DNA from: Eikenella longinqua
GTDB taxonomy: Bacteria > Pseudomonadota > Gammaproteobacteria > Burkholderiales > Neisseriaceae
Assembly: GCF_001648355.1 (NCBI RefSeq)
Contig: NZ_LXSL01000014.1
Location: 1 to 64,000, forward strand
Reading direction: 5' to 3'
DNA length: 64,000 nt
Positions 1 to 9,458 of the stretch are shown in pieces. The first letter of the stretch is position 1. Each line of letters starts with the position of its first letter. The notes beneath the pieces are model-generated. The model was not told where the DNA came from, did no database searches, and saw only the letters and a list, made by a program, of their open reading frames with translations. The translations under genes and the position numbers were made by a program.

Positions 1-90
1 CCCACGCCTTCCCATCCCGAACAGGACCGTGAAACGAACCAGCGCCGATGATAGTACGGATACCCGTGCGAAAGTAGGACACTGCCAAAC
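1..90 (+). rRNA. rrf: 5S ribosomal RNA, 3' part
   Basis: The first 90 bases match the conserved 3' three quarters of bacterial 5S rRNA. They include the cccatcccgaac loop region, gccgatgatagta, and the closing cgaaagtaggacactgcca. The 5' end lies outside the window, so an rRNA operon reads in from the left on the plus strand. The exact 3' end is estimated from the position of the E. coli 5S end. Confidence 0.93.
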
Positions 91-99
91 ACCTATTCC

Positions 100-128
100 G
101 ACACCCCGGCTTAATCAGCCGGGGTGTC
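100..128 (+). terminator. rRNA operon terminator hairpin
   Basis: An 11-bp perfect stem (GACACCCCGGC / GCCGGGGTGTC) with a 7-base loop lies 10 bases after the 5S gene. No clear T-run follows, but the position and stem strength fit the end of an rrn operon. Confidence 0.75.
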
Positions 129-267
129 AGCCATTCCTAGAGAATGGAAAAATATGGAATTTTGTTGTTTGTAGGTAAAGAACTTGTACAGAAAAGAATG
201 ATAATGTATAGTGGCATCACCTGTTTTGATTAAACATCATCCCATTAATCCCCATAAGGAGTCAGGA

Positions 268-645
268 ATGAAAAAGTTTCTCTTTGTTGTTTTTACTTTG
301 CTGAGTTTTTCTTGGGCATTGGCACAAGTTAATATTAATACGGCTACTGCACAAGAGTTGCAGACTTTGAACGGCATTGGCCCAGCTAAAGCTGCAGCAA
401 TTGTTGAATACCGTACGGCAAACGGTCCGTTTAAATCAACTGAAGATATCAAAAACGTTCGCGGTATCGGTAATGGGATTTATCAGAAGATTTCTGAAGA
501 GATTACTGTGGGTAACGGCCAAGCTGCCCGTGCTCCTGCTGCAAACCGTCAGGCTGCTCCTCAGCAGCAACAGCCGGCTGCTGCCAAACCAGCTACTCCT
601 GCCGCCAAACCGGCTGCCAACAAACCGTCTGCAGCTAAACCGTAA
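268..645 (+). CDS. comE: ComE/ComEA-like helix-hairpin-helix competence protein
   Basis: A 125-residue exported protein. Residues 1-20 form a signal peptide (MKKFLFVV...WALAQ). Residues about 21-80 are the ComEA helix-hairpin-helix unit, with VNINTATAQEL, LNGIGPAKA and VRGIGNGIY marking the two hairpins that bind the DNA backbone. The tail from about residue 85 is a low-complexity Ala/Pro/Lys/Gln stretch and is longer than I expect for Neisseria ComE. In Neisseria, ComE is the periplasmic DNA receptor for transformation and is encoded in several copies next to rRNA operons; this gene also follows a 5S gene. The start at 268 is chosen over a GTG at 211 because AAGGAG precedes it and the signal peptide begins there. 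A strong terminator follows. Confidence 0.88.
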   Translation: MKKFLFVVFTLLSFSWALAQVNINTATAQELQTLNGIGPAKAAAIVEYRTANGPFKSTEDIKNVRGIGNGIYQKISEEITVGNGQAARAPAANRQAAPQQQQPAAAKPATPAAKPAANKPSAAKP

Positions 646-683
646 TGTTTTAGCCATTTAAGACACAATCCGCAGAAAGAATA

Positions 684-727
684 AAAAATCGCTGTATGCT
701 TAATATTTAGGCATACAGCGATTTTTT
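684..727 (+). terminator. Rho-independent terminator after comE
   Basis: A near-perfect stem (AAAAAATCGCTGTATGC / GCATACAGCGATTTTTT) with a 10-base loop, carrying A's before and T's after, so it could work in both directions. The rest of 646-849 holds a uptake-sequence-like pair (about 743 and 824) and no gene. Confidence 0.9.
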
Positions 728-849
728 ATTGTGGCTAAGTAGTTTTCAGGTGGCCTGAATAGGTTTTAGGAATGCTTGATTTATTCAGTCAAGTTAGCTG
801 TATCTTGGCTGGGCAGTTGCTTGGGCTACCTGAAAAATCATCACCCTAT

Positions 850-1437
850 TCAGTGCTTGCCGAAATGCCGGATACCGGTTTCGCAAACCCAGATATCGAG
901 CCGCATATCGTGGGATTCAGTGGGCAGGCTATCGGTTTGCTGGCAGGCGAAACCGGCGCCGATTTTGAGCGGGCAGAGGCGGTGGCGGGTGGCGGCGAGG
1001 GTAACGTCGTAGAAGCCGCCGCCTTGGCCCATGCGGTAGCCGCGGCTGTCGATGCCGATAAGGGGGATGATGATGCCGTGCAGGTTGTGGATGCGGATTT
1101 TTTGACCGGCGAACTGAGGGATACGCAGTTTGCCTTTGCGCAGGCGTTCGGGGCGGCCAGAGGCGGGGTAAGGGGTGAACCAGAGGCGTTGTTTGCCGGG
1201 CTGGATGTAGGGCAGGTAGAGCTGGGTGCCGCGGGCTCGGGCGGCGGCAACGAGGCCGTTTAACCGCAGCTCGCTGCCGATGGGCCAATACACGGCGAGG
1301 CGTTTGCCGCGTTTCAGGTAGCCTTTGAGCAGGCGGTTGATGCGTTGTTCGGCGCGTTGCCGCTTGATTGGTGGAATGGCTTGCCGGGCGCGGCGCAGGC
1401 GGCGGCGGACTTCGTGTTTTTCACTTGGCTGGATCAT
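850..1437 (-). CDS. fau: 5-formyltetrahydrofolate cyclo-ligase
   Basis: A 195-residue cytoplasmic enzyme that uses ATP to convert 5-formyl-THF to 5,10-methenyl-THF, returning the storage folate to the one-carbon pool. The family signature is clear near residues 125-145: IIIPLIGIDSRGYRMGQGGG followed by FYD, the nucleotide and substrate loop. The N-terminal basic segment (RRRLRRARQAI) is also typical. Length is normal for the YgfA/MTHFS family. It overlaps the 3' end of the upstream antiporter gene by 17 bp, so the two are probably translated from one message. An uptake sequence lies inside the gene (about 1311-1324) and encodes GYLK around residue 39. Confidence 0.93.
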   Translation of the reverse strand: MIQPSEKHEVRRRLRRARQAIPPIKRQRAEQRINRLLKGYLKRGKRLAVYWPIGSELRLNGLVAAARARGTQLYLPYIQPGKQRLWFTPYPASGRPERLRKGKLRIPQFAGQKIRIHNLHGIIIPLIGIDSRGYRMGQGGGFYDVTLAATRHRLCPLKIGAGFACQQTDSLPTESHDMRLDIWVCETGIRHFGKH

Positions 1438-3361
1438 GGTTTTTCGGTTGGAGTTGGGCTGGGGGGATATGATGGCTGGCAGCCTTAAGCCAGCCCTTTT
1501 TCATGCGCGTCCAGCTCTCGGGGTCTTCCTGCCAATCCACGGTTTCGCCACGCAGCAGGGATTGCATCATTTTGCCGGTTTCGGCGTCGATTTCCTGGGC
1601 GGTTTTGAGCAGGGTGTCGTTGGCAAAGGGCGGGATGTCGGGGTTGTACACTTCGGCCATTTTGTCCATTTGGTAGCGGTCGCGGGCGGCGTAGAATTCG
1701 CTCAGTTCTTGCGCTTTGTCGGCATTGACGCCGAGTTTTTCCAGTGCGAGCTTGCCGCTGCGGATGGCGGAATCGGCAGTTTCGCGGATGATGTAGTCGG
1801 CGCCGGCATGGTGCAGGTGGTAGGCGTGGATACGGTCGTAGGCGCGGGCGATCACGGGCAGGTTGGGGTAGTGGCGGTGCACGAATTCAACGATGGCGGT
1901 GGCCTGCTCACGGTTGCTGATGCAGACGATGAGGAGCTTGGCGTGCGCCAGGCCGATGGAATTGAGCAACTCGGGTCGGGACGCGTCGCCGTAGTAGGTT
2001 TTGCTGCCGTATTTGGTGAGGCCTTCCACGGTGTCGGCATGGAAGTCGATAACCGTGGTGTGGAAGCCGCAGGCGGTAAGCATGCTGTTGATTTGCTGGC
2101 CGAACCGGCCGTGTCCGAGCAGGATGACCGGGTTTTCTTCTTCGATTATGTCTTGCGGGCGGTCTTGGTTTTCTTCGGCGATGCCGCGCGGCACCACGAG
2201 TTTATCGTACACGATAAACAGCAGCGGCGTGAGCAGCATAGAGAGCGCCACCACCAGCGAAATGCGGTCGGACATGGCGCGCGGCAGAACGTGGCTTTGG
2301 CGCGCGATGGAGAGCAGCACGAAGCCGAATTCACCGGCCTGCGCCAAGCTCAGCGCCAGCAGCTTGCTGCCCATGCGCGGCAGGCGGAACAGCAGGCCGA
2401 GGATGAACAAAATGCTGCCCTTCACCGCCAGCGTGGCCAATGTGATGGCGGCCACCACCCAAAATTCTTTAAACAACAGCGGGAAATTCATGCCCGCGCC
2501 CACGGTGATGAAAAACAGCCCCAAAAGCAGCCCTTTAAACGGTTCCAGATGGCTTTCCATTTCGTGCCGGTAGGAGCTGTTGGCCAGCGCCACGCCCGCC
2601 ACGAAAGCGCCCAAGGCGGGCGAAAGGCCGATGAGCGACATCAGCGTGGCGATGCCCACCACCAGCGCCAGCGTGAACATGGTAAACATTTCGTTTAGCC
2701 GGATTTTGCTGATGAAGCGGAACAGGCGCGGCACCAGAAAGCGTACGCCCACCACAATCAGCAGGATGGCGGCAATGCTCACGGCAGCGTGCACCCAGCC
2801 CGGCTGGTCGGTGAGCAGGGTTTCGGCGTGCTGGCTGCGGTGGCGCGAGGAAGTGGCCAGCAGCGGCAGCAGCGCCAGCATCGGGATGGCAGCCACGTCT
2901 TGAAACAGCAGGATGGCAAAACCGGCCTGCCCGCCCGGTGTGTGCATCAGGTTTTTCTCATTGAAGGTTTGCAGCACGATGGCGGTGGAGGAGAGCGCCA
3001 AAATGCAGCCCACCGCCACGCCCATCTGCCAGCTTTTGCCGATGGCCACGGTGATGCCCGCAATCGCCGCCACCGACAAGCCCACCTGCAATCCGCCCAG
3101 CCCCAAGAGCTTGTGCCGCAGCTGCCACAGCTTCTGCGGCGCCAGCTCCAGCCCCACCAAAAACAGCATCATCACCACGCCGAATTCGGCAACGTGTTGG
3201 ATGGATTCGGTTTCCTTGCCGGCCAGGCCCAACACCGGGCCGATGGCGATGCCGGCCATCAGGTAGCCCAGCACCGAGCCCAAGCCCAGTTTTTTGGAGA
3301 TGAGCACCGCGGCCACGGCGAAGGCGAGGTAGATGAAAGTGTAGAGCAGGATTTGGGTCAT
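1421..3361 (-). CDS. Monovalent cation:proton antiporter of the Kef/YbaL (CPA2) type
   Basis: A 646-residue inner membrane protein. Residues 1 to about 385 hold a dozen or so hydrophobic segments of a Na+/H+ exchanger domain, including GYLMAGIAIGP near the N terminus. A cytosolic TrkA-N (RCK) domain follows from about residue 405, with the nucleotide-binding loop GHGRFG near 412. The acidic residue VIDF ends the second strand and YYGDASRPELL is the usual RCK motif. KefB, KefC and YbaL proteins exchange K+ or Na+ for protons, and the RCK domain gates them through bound nucleotide or glutathione adducts. No KefF/KefG partner is encoded next to it, so glutathione control is uncertain. It overlaps fau by 17 bp. 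The start has no clear Shine-Dalgarno sequence but matches the family N terminus. Confidence 0.88.
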   Translation of the reverse strand: MTQILLYTFIYLAFAVAAVLISKKLGLGSVLGYLMAGIAIGPVLGLAGKETESIQHVAEFGVVMMLFLVGLELAPQKLWQLRHKLLGLGGLQVGLSVAAIAGITVAIGKSWQMGVAVGCILALSSTAIVLQTFNEKNLMHTPGGQAGFAILLFQDVAAIPMLALLPLLATSSRHRSQHAETLLTDQPGWVHAAVSIAAILLIVVGVRFLVPRLFRFISKIRLNEMFTMFTLALVVGIATLMSLIGLSPALGAFVAGVALANSSYRHEMESHLEPFKGLLLGLFFITVGAGMNFPLLFKEFWVVAAITLATLAVKGSILFILGLLFRLPRMGSKLLALSLAQAGEFGFVLLSIARQSHVLPRAMSDRISLVVALSMLLTPLLFIVYDKLVVPRGIAEENQDRPQDIIEEENPVILLGHGRFGQQINSMLTACGFHTTVIDFHADTVEGLTKYGSKTYYGDASRPELLNSIGLAHAKLLIVCISNREQATAIVEFVHRHYPNLPVIARAYDRIHAYHLHHAGADYIIRETADSAIRSGKLALEKLGVNADKAQELSEFYAARDRYQMDKMAEVYNPDIPPFANDTLLKTAQEIDAETGKMMQSLLRGETVDWQEDPESWTRMKKGWLKAASHHIPPAQLQPKNHDPAK

Positions 3362-3415
3362 GGCGGGAGGAGTGGGCGGTTAATCAAAGTTTTCAGGTAG
3401 CCTTTGGGTCGGAAG

Positions 3416-3458
3416 AGGCTACCTGAAAAATGGCGGAGGCAATATTTTCAGGTAGCCT
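3416..3458 (-). terminator. Inverted uptake-sequence pair, terminator for cobB
   Basis: AGGCTACCTGAAAA and its complement face each other across 15 bases and end 7 bases after the cobB stop codon. The stem is about 14 bp. A third copy, at 3391-3402, lies closer to the antiporter start. Confidence 0.7.
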
Positions 3459-3464
3459 AAGGGA

Positions 3465-4154
3465 CTAAGCCTGCCGGGCTTCGGCAATGAGCTTGTCCAC
3501 CAGCTGCGGCACGCCGTCTTTGGCTTTGGCGGCGGTAATGCTGATGTTGGCCAGGCCGGCGGGCGGGCGCGGATCGACCAGGTAGCACTCGGCTTCGTAG
3601 GGCGCGTATTGCAGCAGGCCGGCGGCGGGATACACCTGCATGGAGGTGCCGACCACCAGCACTTTGTCGGCCTGCGACACCCATTGTGCGGCGGTTTCGA
3701 TCAGCGGCACGGCTTCGCCGAACCACACGATGTGCGGGCGCATGGGGTGGCCTTCCGGGTCTTTGTCGGCGAGGGATTGGTCGCCAGTCCAATCGATTAC
3801 GTATTGCTCGTTTACGCTGCTGCGGGCTTTGTTTAATTCGCCGTGCAGGTGCAGCACGGTGCGGCTGCCGGCGCGCTCGTGCAGGTCGTCTACGTTTTGG
3901 GTGATAATTTGCACTTTGTAGTATTTTTCCAGCTCGGCGAGGGCGAGGTGAGCGGCGTTGGGTTGGGCGGCTTGCGCTTGGCGGCGGCGTTCGTTGTAGA
4001 AGTCGATCACGAGCTTGGGATTGCGGGCGAAGGCTTCGGGCGTGCACACTTCTTCCACTTTGTAGCCTTCCCACAGGCCGTCGGTGTCGCGGAAGGTGCG
4101 CAGGCCGCTGTCGGCACTGATGCCGGCGCCGGTGAGGACGACGATGGTTTGCAT
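3465..4154 (-). CDS. cobB: Sirtuin (NAD-dependent protein deacylase), class III, zinc-less
   Basis: A 229-residue Sir2 protein. Visible family motifs are the NAD loop GAGISADSGLRTFRD (residues 10-24), TQNVDDLHERAGS (about 85-97) and HGEL with the catalytic histidine. RPHIVWFGE and GTSMQVYPAAGL follow. YNERR near residue 53 supplies the Tyr and Arg that class III enzymes (CobB, SIRT5) use to bind succinyl or malonyl lysine. The odd point is the zinc ribbon. The segment after HGEL (KARSSVNEQYVIDW...) has no cysteines; only two cysteines exist in the whole protein and neither lies in that region. The protein therefore probably folds without zinc. It is flanked by uptake-sequence hairpins and looks like a single-gene unit. 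Confidence 0.92.
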   Translation of the reverse strand: MQTIVVLTGAGISADSGLRTFRDTDGLWEGYKVEEVCTPEAFARNPKLVIDFYNERRRQAQAAQPNAAHLALAELEKYYKVQIITQNVDDLHERAGSRTVLHLHGELNKARSSVNEQYVIDWTGDQSLADKDPEGHPMRPHIVWFGEAVPLIETAAQWVSQADKVLVVGTSMQVYPAAGLLQYAPYEAECYLVDPRPPAGLANISITAAKAKDGVPQLVDKLIAEARQA

Positions 4155-4217
4155 GATGGTTTGCTTTCTGGTGAACGGAACAGCTGCTGTTTGCAGCTAG
4201 CCTGGGTGATACGGAAG

Positions 4218-4258
4218 AGGCTACCTGAAAAATCGGCGTTTGCTTTTTCAGGTAGCCT
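4218..4258 (-). terminator. Inverted uptake-sequence pair, terminator for the amidase gene
   Basis: AGGCTACCTGAAAAA and TTTTTCAGGTAGCCT face each other over an 11-base loop, starting 5 bases after the stop codon of the minus-strand gene at 4264. Confidence 0.72.
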
Positions 4259-4263
4259 CATGG

Positions 4264-5070
4264 TTAAAACCGGCGGTGTTGCAGGGCGGGGAGCTGGCTG
4301 CGCACGGTGTGCAGGCGCTGGGGGGAGAGCTCGGCCATGATGCGGCCTTCGCCTTCTGGCAGCTCGGCGAGGATTTCGCCCCAGGGGTCGATGATCATGC
4401 TGTGGCCGTAGGTGCGGCGGCCGCTGTCGTGCAGGCCGCCTTGGGCGGCGGCGATGACGTAGCATTGGTTTTCGATGGCGCGGGCTTGTAGGAGGGTTTG
4501 CCAGTGGGCTTTGCCGGTGGTGTAGGTGAAGGCGGCGGGCAGGAGCAGCACGTCGAAGGGCTGCTGGGCGCGGAAGATTTCGGGGAAGCGTAGGTCGTAG
4601 CATACGCCTTGGCCGTAGCGCCAGCCGTCGATTTCGGCGGAGGGGGGGATGCTGTTGCCGGCTTCGATGGTGTCGGCTTCGCGGTAGCTTTCGCCGATGC
4701 CGGTGTAGCTGAAGAGGTGGGTTTTGTCGTAGCGGCTGAGGCATTGGCCGTCGCGGCCGTATACGAGCAGGCTGTTGATGATTTTGCCGCTTTGGCTGGC
4801 GAGCAGGGGGATGCTGCCGCCGAATAAGACGATGCGGTGGCGGGCGGCGAGTTCGGCCATGAAGATTTGCAGGGGGCCGCGGCCGAATTGTTCGGCTAGG
4901 GCGAGCTTGTCGGTGTCGTGGCGGCCCATGAGCGGCCAGTATTCGGGCAGGAGCACCCAGTCGGCGCCGTCTTGGGCGGCGGCGGCAACTTGCTGCACGA
5001 CGCTGCGGCGGTTTATGGCGGGGTCGGTGTGGGAAACGAGTTGGATGGCGGCAACGCGGATGGTTTGCAT
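4264..5070 (-). CDS. Carbon-nitrogen hydrolase (nitrilase superfamily; Nit1/deaminated-glutathione amidase type)
   Basis: A 268-residue cytoplasmic hydrolase with the Glu-Lys-Cys triad of the nitrilase superfamily. The Glu is in LLPEYW near residue 43, the Lys in YDKTHLF near 115, and the Cys in GVCYDLRFPE near 152. The arrangement and length fit the Nit1/NitFhit branch, whose members clear the deaminated side product of glutathione. Other small amides remain possible, because the triad alone does not set the substrate. The gene stands alone between two uptake-sequence hairpins. It contains a run of seven G's (about 4642-4648), a mild slippage risk. Confidence 0.85.
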   Translation of the reverse strand: MQTIRVAAIQLVSHTDPAINRRSVVQQVAAAAQDGADWVLLPEYWPLMGRHDTDKLALAEQFGRGPLQIFMAELAARHRIVLFGGSIPLLASQSGKIINSLLVYGRDGQCLSRYDKTHLFSYTGIGESYREADTIEAGNSIPPSAEIDGWRYGQGVCYDLRFPEIFRAQQPFDVLLLPAAFTYTTGKAHWQTLLQARAIENQCYVIAAAQGGLHDSGRRTYGHSMIIDPWGEILAELPEGEGRIMAELSPQRLHTVRSQLPALQHRRF

Positions 5071-5108
5071 GGCGGGTGTGTCTTTATGCTAAAGGGTTGT
5101 AAAAGGGA

Positions 5109-5160
5109 GGGGCTACCTGAAAGCTTTGGCTTTTGCGAAGCGAAAATTTTCAGGTAGCCT
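5109..5160 (-). terminator. Inverted uptake-sequence pair, terminator for fbp
   Basis: Facing copies of GGCTACCTGAAA and TTTTCAGGTAGCCT lie just beyond the fbp stop codon. The loop itself holds a second small stem (GCTTTGGCTTTTGCGAAGC). Confidence 0.7.
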
Positions 5161-5164
5161 TTGT

Positions 5165-6139
5165 TTATGCCTGGTGCAGGCGGGTAACGTATTCTACTTC
5201 TTCGCGGCTGCCCATGATTACGGCCACGCGCTGGTGCAGGCCTTCGGGCCGAATGTCGAGCATGGGCTCGCGGGCGTTGGTGCTGGCGCCGCCGGCTTGT
5301 TCGATGATGAGGCTCAACGGGTTGGCTTCATACATCAGGCGCAGTTTGCCGGGCTTGGCGGGGTCTCGGGCGTCTTTGGGATACATGAACACGCCGCCGC
5401 GCATGAGGATGCGGTGGATTTCGGCCACCATGCTGGCCACCCAGCGCATATTGTAGTTTTTGCCGCGAGGGCCGGTGTCGCCGGCGAGCAGTTCGGCAAT
5501 ATATTGCTGCATGGGCGGTTGCCAATGGCGCTGGTTGGACATATTGATGGCAAATTCGCGCGCAGCAGCCGGCACTTGCGGGTTGAGCTGGGTTTGGACA
5601 AATTGGCCGCCCGCATCCAGCGTGAATACGGCCACGCCATGGCGCAGGCAGAGCACGAGCTGGGTTTGCGGGCCGTAGAGGACATAACCGCTGGCGATTT
5701 GCTCGCGGCCGCTTTGCAGGAAGGATTGGGTGGAAAGCGCGCCTTCGGGCTTTTTCAGGATGGAGAAGATGGTGCCGACGGAGATGTTGATGTCGATATT
5801 GGACGAGCCGTCTAAGGGGTCGAACAGCACCAGGTAGCCGCCCTGCGGGTTGGCGGGCACGAACTGCTCTTCTTCTTCGCTGGCCAGGCCGGCCACGGCG
5901 GGGTTGGCGCGCAAGGCGTCGATGAGGATTTGGTTGGCGATAACGTCTAGTTTTTTCTGCGCTTCGTCTTGCACATTGCTGCTGCCGGCTTCGCCAAGCA
6001 CGCCGGCGAGCGCGCCTTGGCGCACTTGGCCGCTGATGGTTTGGCAGGCTTGGGCAAGGGTGGAAACGACGCTGCCGAGCTCGGCGGACAGATGATGTTC
6101 GGCGAGGTGTTGCGGGAGGAATTTGGATAGGGTGGGCAT
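5165..6139 (-). CDS. fbp: Fructose-1,6-bisphosphatase, class I
   Basis: A 324-residue cytosolic enzyme that removes the 1-phosphate from fructose 1,6-bisphosphate, the committed step of gluconeogenesis. The metal-binding core is plain: GLASEEEEQF near residue 85, then LFDPLDGSSNIDINISVG near 108-125. RGGVFMYP and RLMYEANPLSLIIEQAGG in the C-terminal half complete the sugar-phosphate site. Length is normal. Together with the NAD-glutamate dehydrogenase and transketolase in this window it suits an organism that builds sugars from amino acids. Confidence 0.97.
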   Translation of the reverse strand: MPTLSKFLPQHLAEHHLSAELGSVVSTLAQACQTISGQVRQGALAGVLGEAGSSNVQDEAQKKLDVIANQILIDALRANPAVAGLASEEEEQFVPANPQGGYLVLFDPLDGSSNIDINISVGTIFSILKKPEGALSTQSFLQSGREQIASGYVLYGPQTQLVLCLRHGVAVFTLDAGGQFVQTQLNPQVPAAAREFAINMSNQRHWQPPMQQYIAELLAGDTGPRGKNYNMRWVASMVAEIHRILMRGGVFMYPKDARDPAKPGKLRLMYEANPLSLIIEQAGGASTNAREPMLDIRPEGLHQRVAVIMGSREEVEYVTRLHQA

Positions 6140-6185
6140 GGGGAACTCGGTGGAAGGTTTCGATATAAAGGCTACCTGAAAATAT

Positions 6186-6253
6186 AGGCTACCTGAAAAA
6201 ATGCGCTTGAAGCCGGCGCTTTGTGTGCGATGGAAACCGTTTTTCAGGTAGCC
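6186..6253 (-). terminator. Uptake-sequence pair after the DUF2059 gene
   Basis: A copy at 6186-6199 faces a reverse copy at about 6241-6252. The loop is about 40 bases, so it is a weaker terminator than the tight pairs; an extra direct copy sits at 6169. It lies about 90 bases beyond the DUF2059 stop codon. Confidence 0.45.
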
Positions 6254-6342
6254 CTACAGGGCTGGGCTGTATTTTACCCGCCCAAGGCGCGGCTGGGGAT
6301 AGCTTTGTGGGAAAAATCTGCCATGCCGTGAGATTGCCCGGC

Positions 6343-6921
6343 TTAGCGGCGCTTGCCGGCGGCGCCGTTGCTGCCGCTGCCGGAGCCCATGATGCGCTCT
6401 ACTTCGCGCTGGAATTGGGGCGTTAGGCGTTGGCCGGCTTGCTCGTAACGCTGGCTGAGCAGGCGTGCCATTGAAGGCAGCACTGTATTGAGCAAGGTGC
6501 TTTGTTTGCGCATTATGCTTTGCCCGAGAGGTGAACTGTTAAAGGCAATCATGGCATCCACTTCTTCCTGCGTATAGATTTGACGCATGGCATCGCGATT
6601 GATGCGGCGGATTTCGCTCAACACTTCTTCGGATTGGAGGACTTCGCGGTTCATGTCATTGACGTAGCGTTCGGTGGCATGCTCCAGTTCGGCACGTTGC
6701 TTGGAACTCAATCTAGTATGGTCGTTAATGTATCGGGCAACTCTCTGATAGGCAATATTGACTGTTGCTGGAAGGGTATTACGCATCTGGGTGGTGATAT
6801 TCTGCAGCTCAATCAATCGGTTCAGCGATTCATCCGACGGCGTTTGCGCCGCAGCGGGCAGGGCGGCCAGCAGCAGGCCGAGTGCCGCCGCGCACAATAA
6901 GGGAAGGGCGGTTTTAGACAT
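6343..6921 (-). CDS. Exported DUF2059 protein
   Basis: A 192-residue protein with a signal peptide (residues 1-25, ending LPAAAQ). A helical domain follows with YTQEEVDAMIAFNSSPLGQS near 115-135, the hallmark of the DUF2059 family. These are small periplasmic helical proteins of unknown function, common in proteobacteria. The C terminus is a flexible basic Gly/Ser/Arg tail (GSGSGSNGAAGKRR). A possible small membrane-protein gene lies about 100 bases upstream on the same strand and could share its transcript. Confidence 0.85.
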   Translation of the reverse strand: MSKTALPLLCAAALGLLLAALPAAAQTPSDESLNRLIELQNITTQMRNTLPATVNIAYQRVARYINDHTRLSSKQRAELEHATERYVNDMNREVLQSEEVLSEIRRINRDAMRQIYTQEEVDAMIAFNSSPLGQSIMRKQSTLLNTVLPSMARLLSQRYEQAGQRLTPQFQREVERIMGSGSGSNGAAGKRR

Positions 6922-7020
6922 CGTGTTTCCTTAAGATAAGAATGGGCATGAGGCTACCTGAAAAATATCGGGCTGGCAGGGAGGAATCGGCAGCGCCGGA
7001 ACGGGCTGCCGGAAAGGCGG

Positions 7021-7179
7021 TTATTGTTCGCCACGGTGGTATTCCCGGGTGAAGAAGCTGCAATCGTCGTGCCCGCGGGGTGCGGCGGGCTGGTGCCGGG
7101 CATGCTGCTGCCTGAGGCGCACGGCCAACCACAGCAGCACCACCAAAAGAAGAGAAAGAGGAAGAGATAATTCGAACAT
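7021..7179 (-). CDS. Possible small membrane-anchored protein
   Basis: A 52-residue reading frame starts MFELSLPLSLLLVVLLWLAV, one hydrophobic helix. A polar tail with several histidines and one cysteine (RGHDDCSFFTREYHRGEQ) follows. GGGGGAA lies 6 bases before the ATG and could serve as the ribosome site. It reads in the same direction as the DUF2059 gene. I recognise no family. A longer overlapping frame on the same strand looks like noise, while this one has the shape of a real bitopic microprotein. Confidence 0.42.
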   Translation of the reverse strand: MFELSLPLSLLLVVLLWLAVRLRQQHARHQPAAPRGHDDCSFFTREYHRGEQ

Positions 7180-7433
7180 CGCTGTTCCCCCGCAAAAGTA
7201 GGTTCAGATTCGGTGTTGTTATCTTATTGTTTATTTGATGTTTTATATTTGGTAATGTTGTGGTTTCTTCTCTATTGTTTACGGATTTCCTGTATCTATT
7301 GCAAATTATAACTATCTCTTTACATTGAAGTCCAGCCGCTGCCGCGCTGGGCTGCTGGGGCAAAGCTTTTGTGCAACAAGTGAACGACTATGGACAATAA
7401 GTATAAATTTATAAAAAATGTATAGAAATACCC

Positions 7434-7462
7434 TTGCTTTTATGTCTATAAATGTCTATTAT
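7434..7462 (+). promoter_or_regulatory. Predicted leuA promoter
   Basis: TTGCTT at 7434-7439 and TATTAT at 7457-7462 are separated by exactly 17 bases, a good sigma-70 layout. The predicted transcript starts near 7469, leaving a leader of about 40 bases before leuA. The region 7180-7433, between the divergent small gene and this promoter, is AT-rich and shows nothing else I can name. Confidence 0.6.
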
Positions 7463-7497
7463 CTCGCCATCTGCCACTTTTTTAGATAAATTTAGAC
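7444..7497 (+). promoter_or_regulatory. Paired operator-like motifs in the leuA promoter and leader
   Basis: GTCTATAAATGTCTATT (7444-7460) lies between the -35 and -10 boxes. TTTAGATAAATTTAGAC (7481-7497) lies in the leader and is close to its reverse complement. Each holds two TCTA/TAGA cores ten bases apart, and the pair is symmetric around the predicted start of transcription. Binding there would block RNA polymerase. The likely ligand, by inference only, is the HTH domain fused to LeuA. Confidence 0.5.
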
Positions 7498-7509
7498 TGA
7501 AAGTCCATT

Positions 7510-9294
<1,785 letters not shown>

Positions 9295-9317
9295 ACCGGC
9301 TGTTTTAATTGAAGAAG

Positions 9318-9376
9318 AGGCTACCTGCAAACGGATTGGCAAGCACACATTGCCGCCAAATGTTTTCAGGTAGCCT
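9318..9376 (+). terminator. Uptake-sequence pair, terminator for leuA
   Basis: AGGCTACCTG (one base off the full repeat after this point) faces TTTTCAGGTAGCCT, followed by TTTTTG. It begins 23 bases after the leuA stop codon. Confidence 0.65.
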
Positions 9377-9389
9377 TTTTGTTGTTTTG

Positions 9390-9427
9390 GGGCTACCTGA
9401 AAGCGAAACGAAATTTTCAGGTAGCCT
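9390..9427 (-). terminator. Uptake-sequence pair, terminator for the SulP gene
   Basis: GGCTACCTGAAA faces TTTTCAGGTAGCC with a short loop that pairs further (GCGAAACGAAA). It lies about 30 bases beyond the stop codon of the minus-strand transporter gene. Confidence 0.62.
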
Positions 9428-9458
9428 TTATCGTATGCAGTGGGAAAACGTGCCGCCG

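Noticed and set aside
6914..7363. A 149-codon minus-strand frame upstream of the DUF2059 gene
   Set aside because: It runs through AT-rich control DNA and an uptake sequence, changes composition halfway, and has no ribosome site. The 52-codon frame inside it in another phase is more gene-like.
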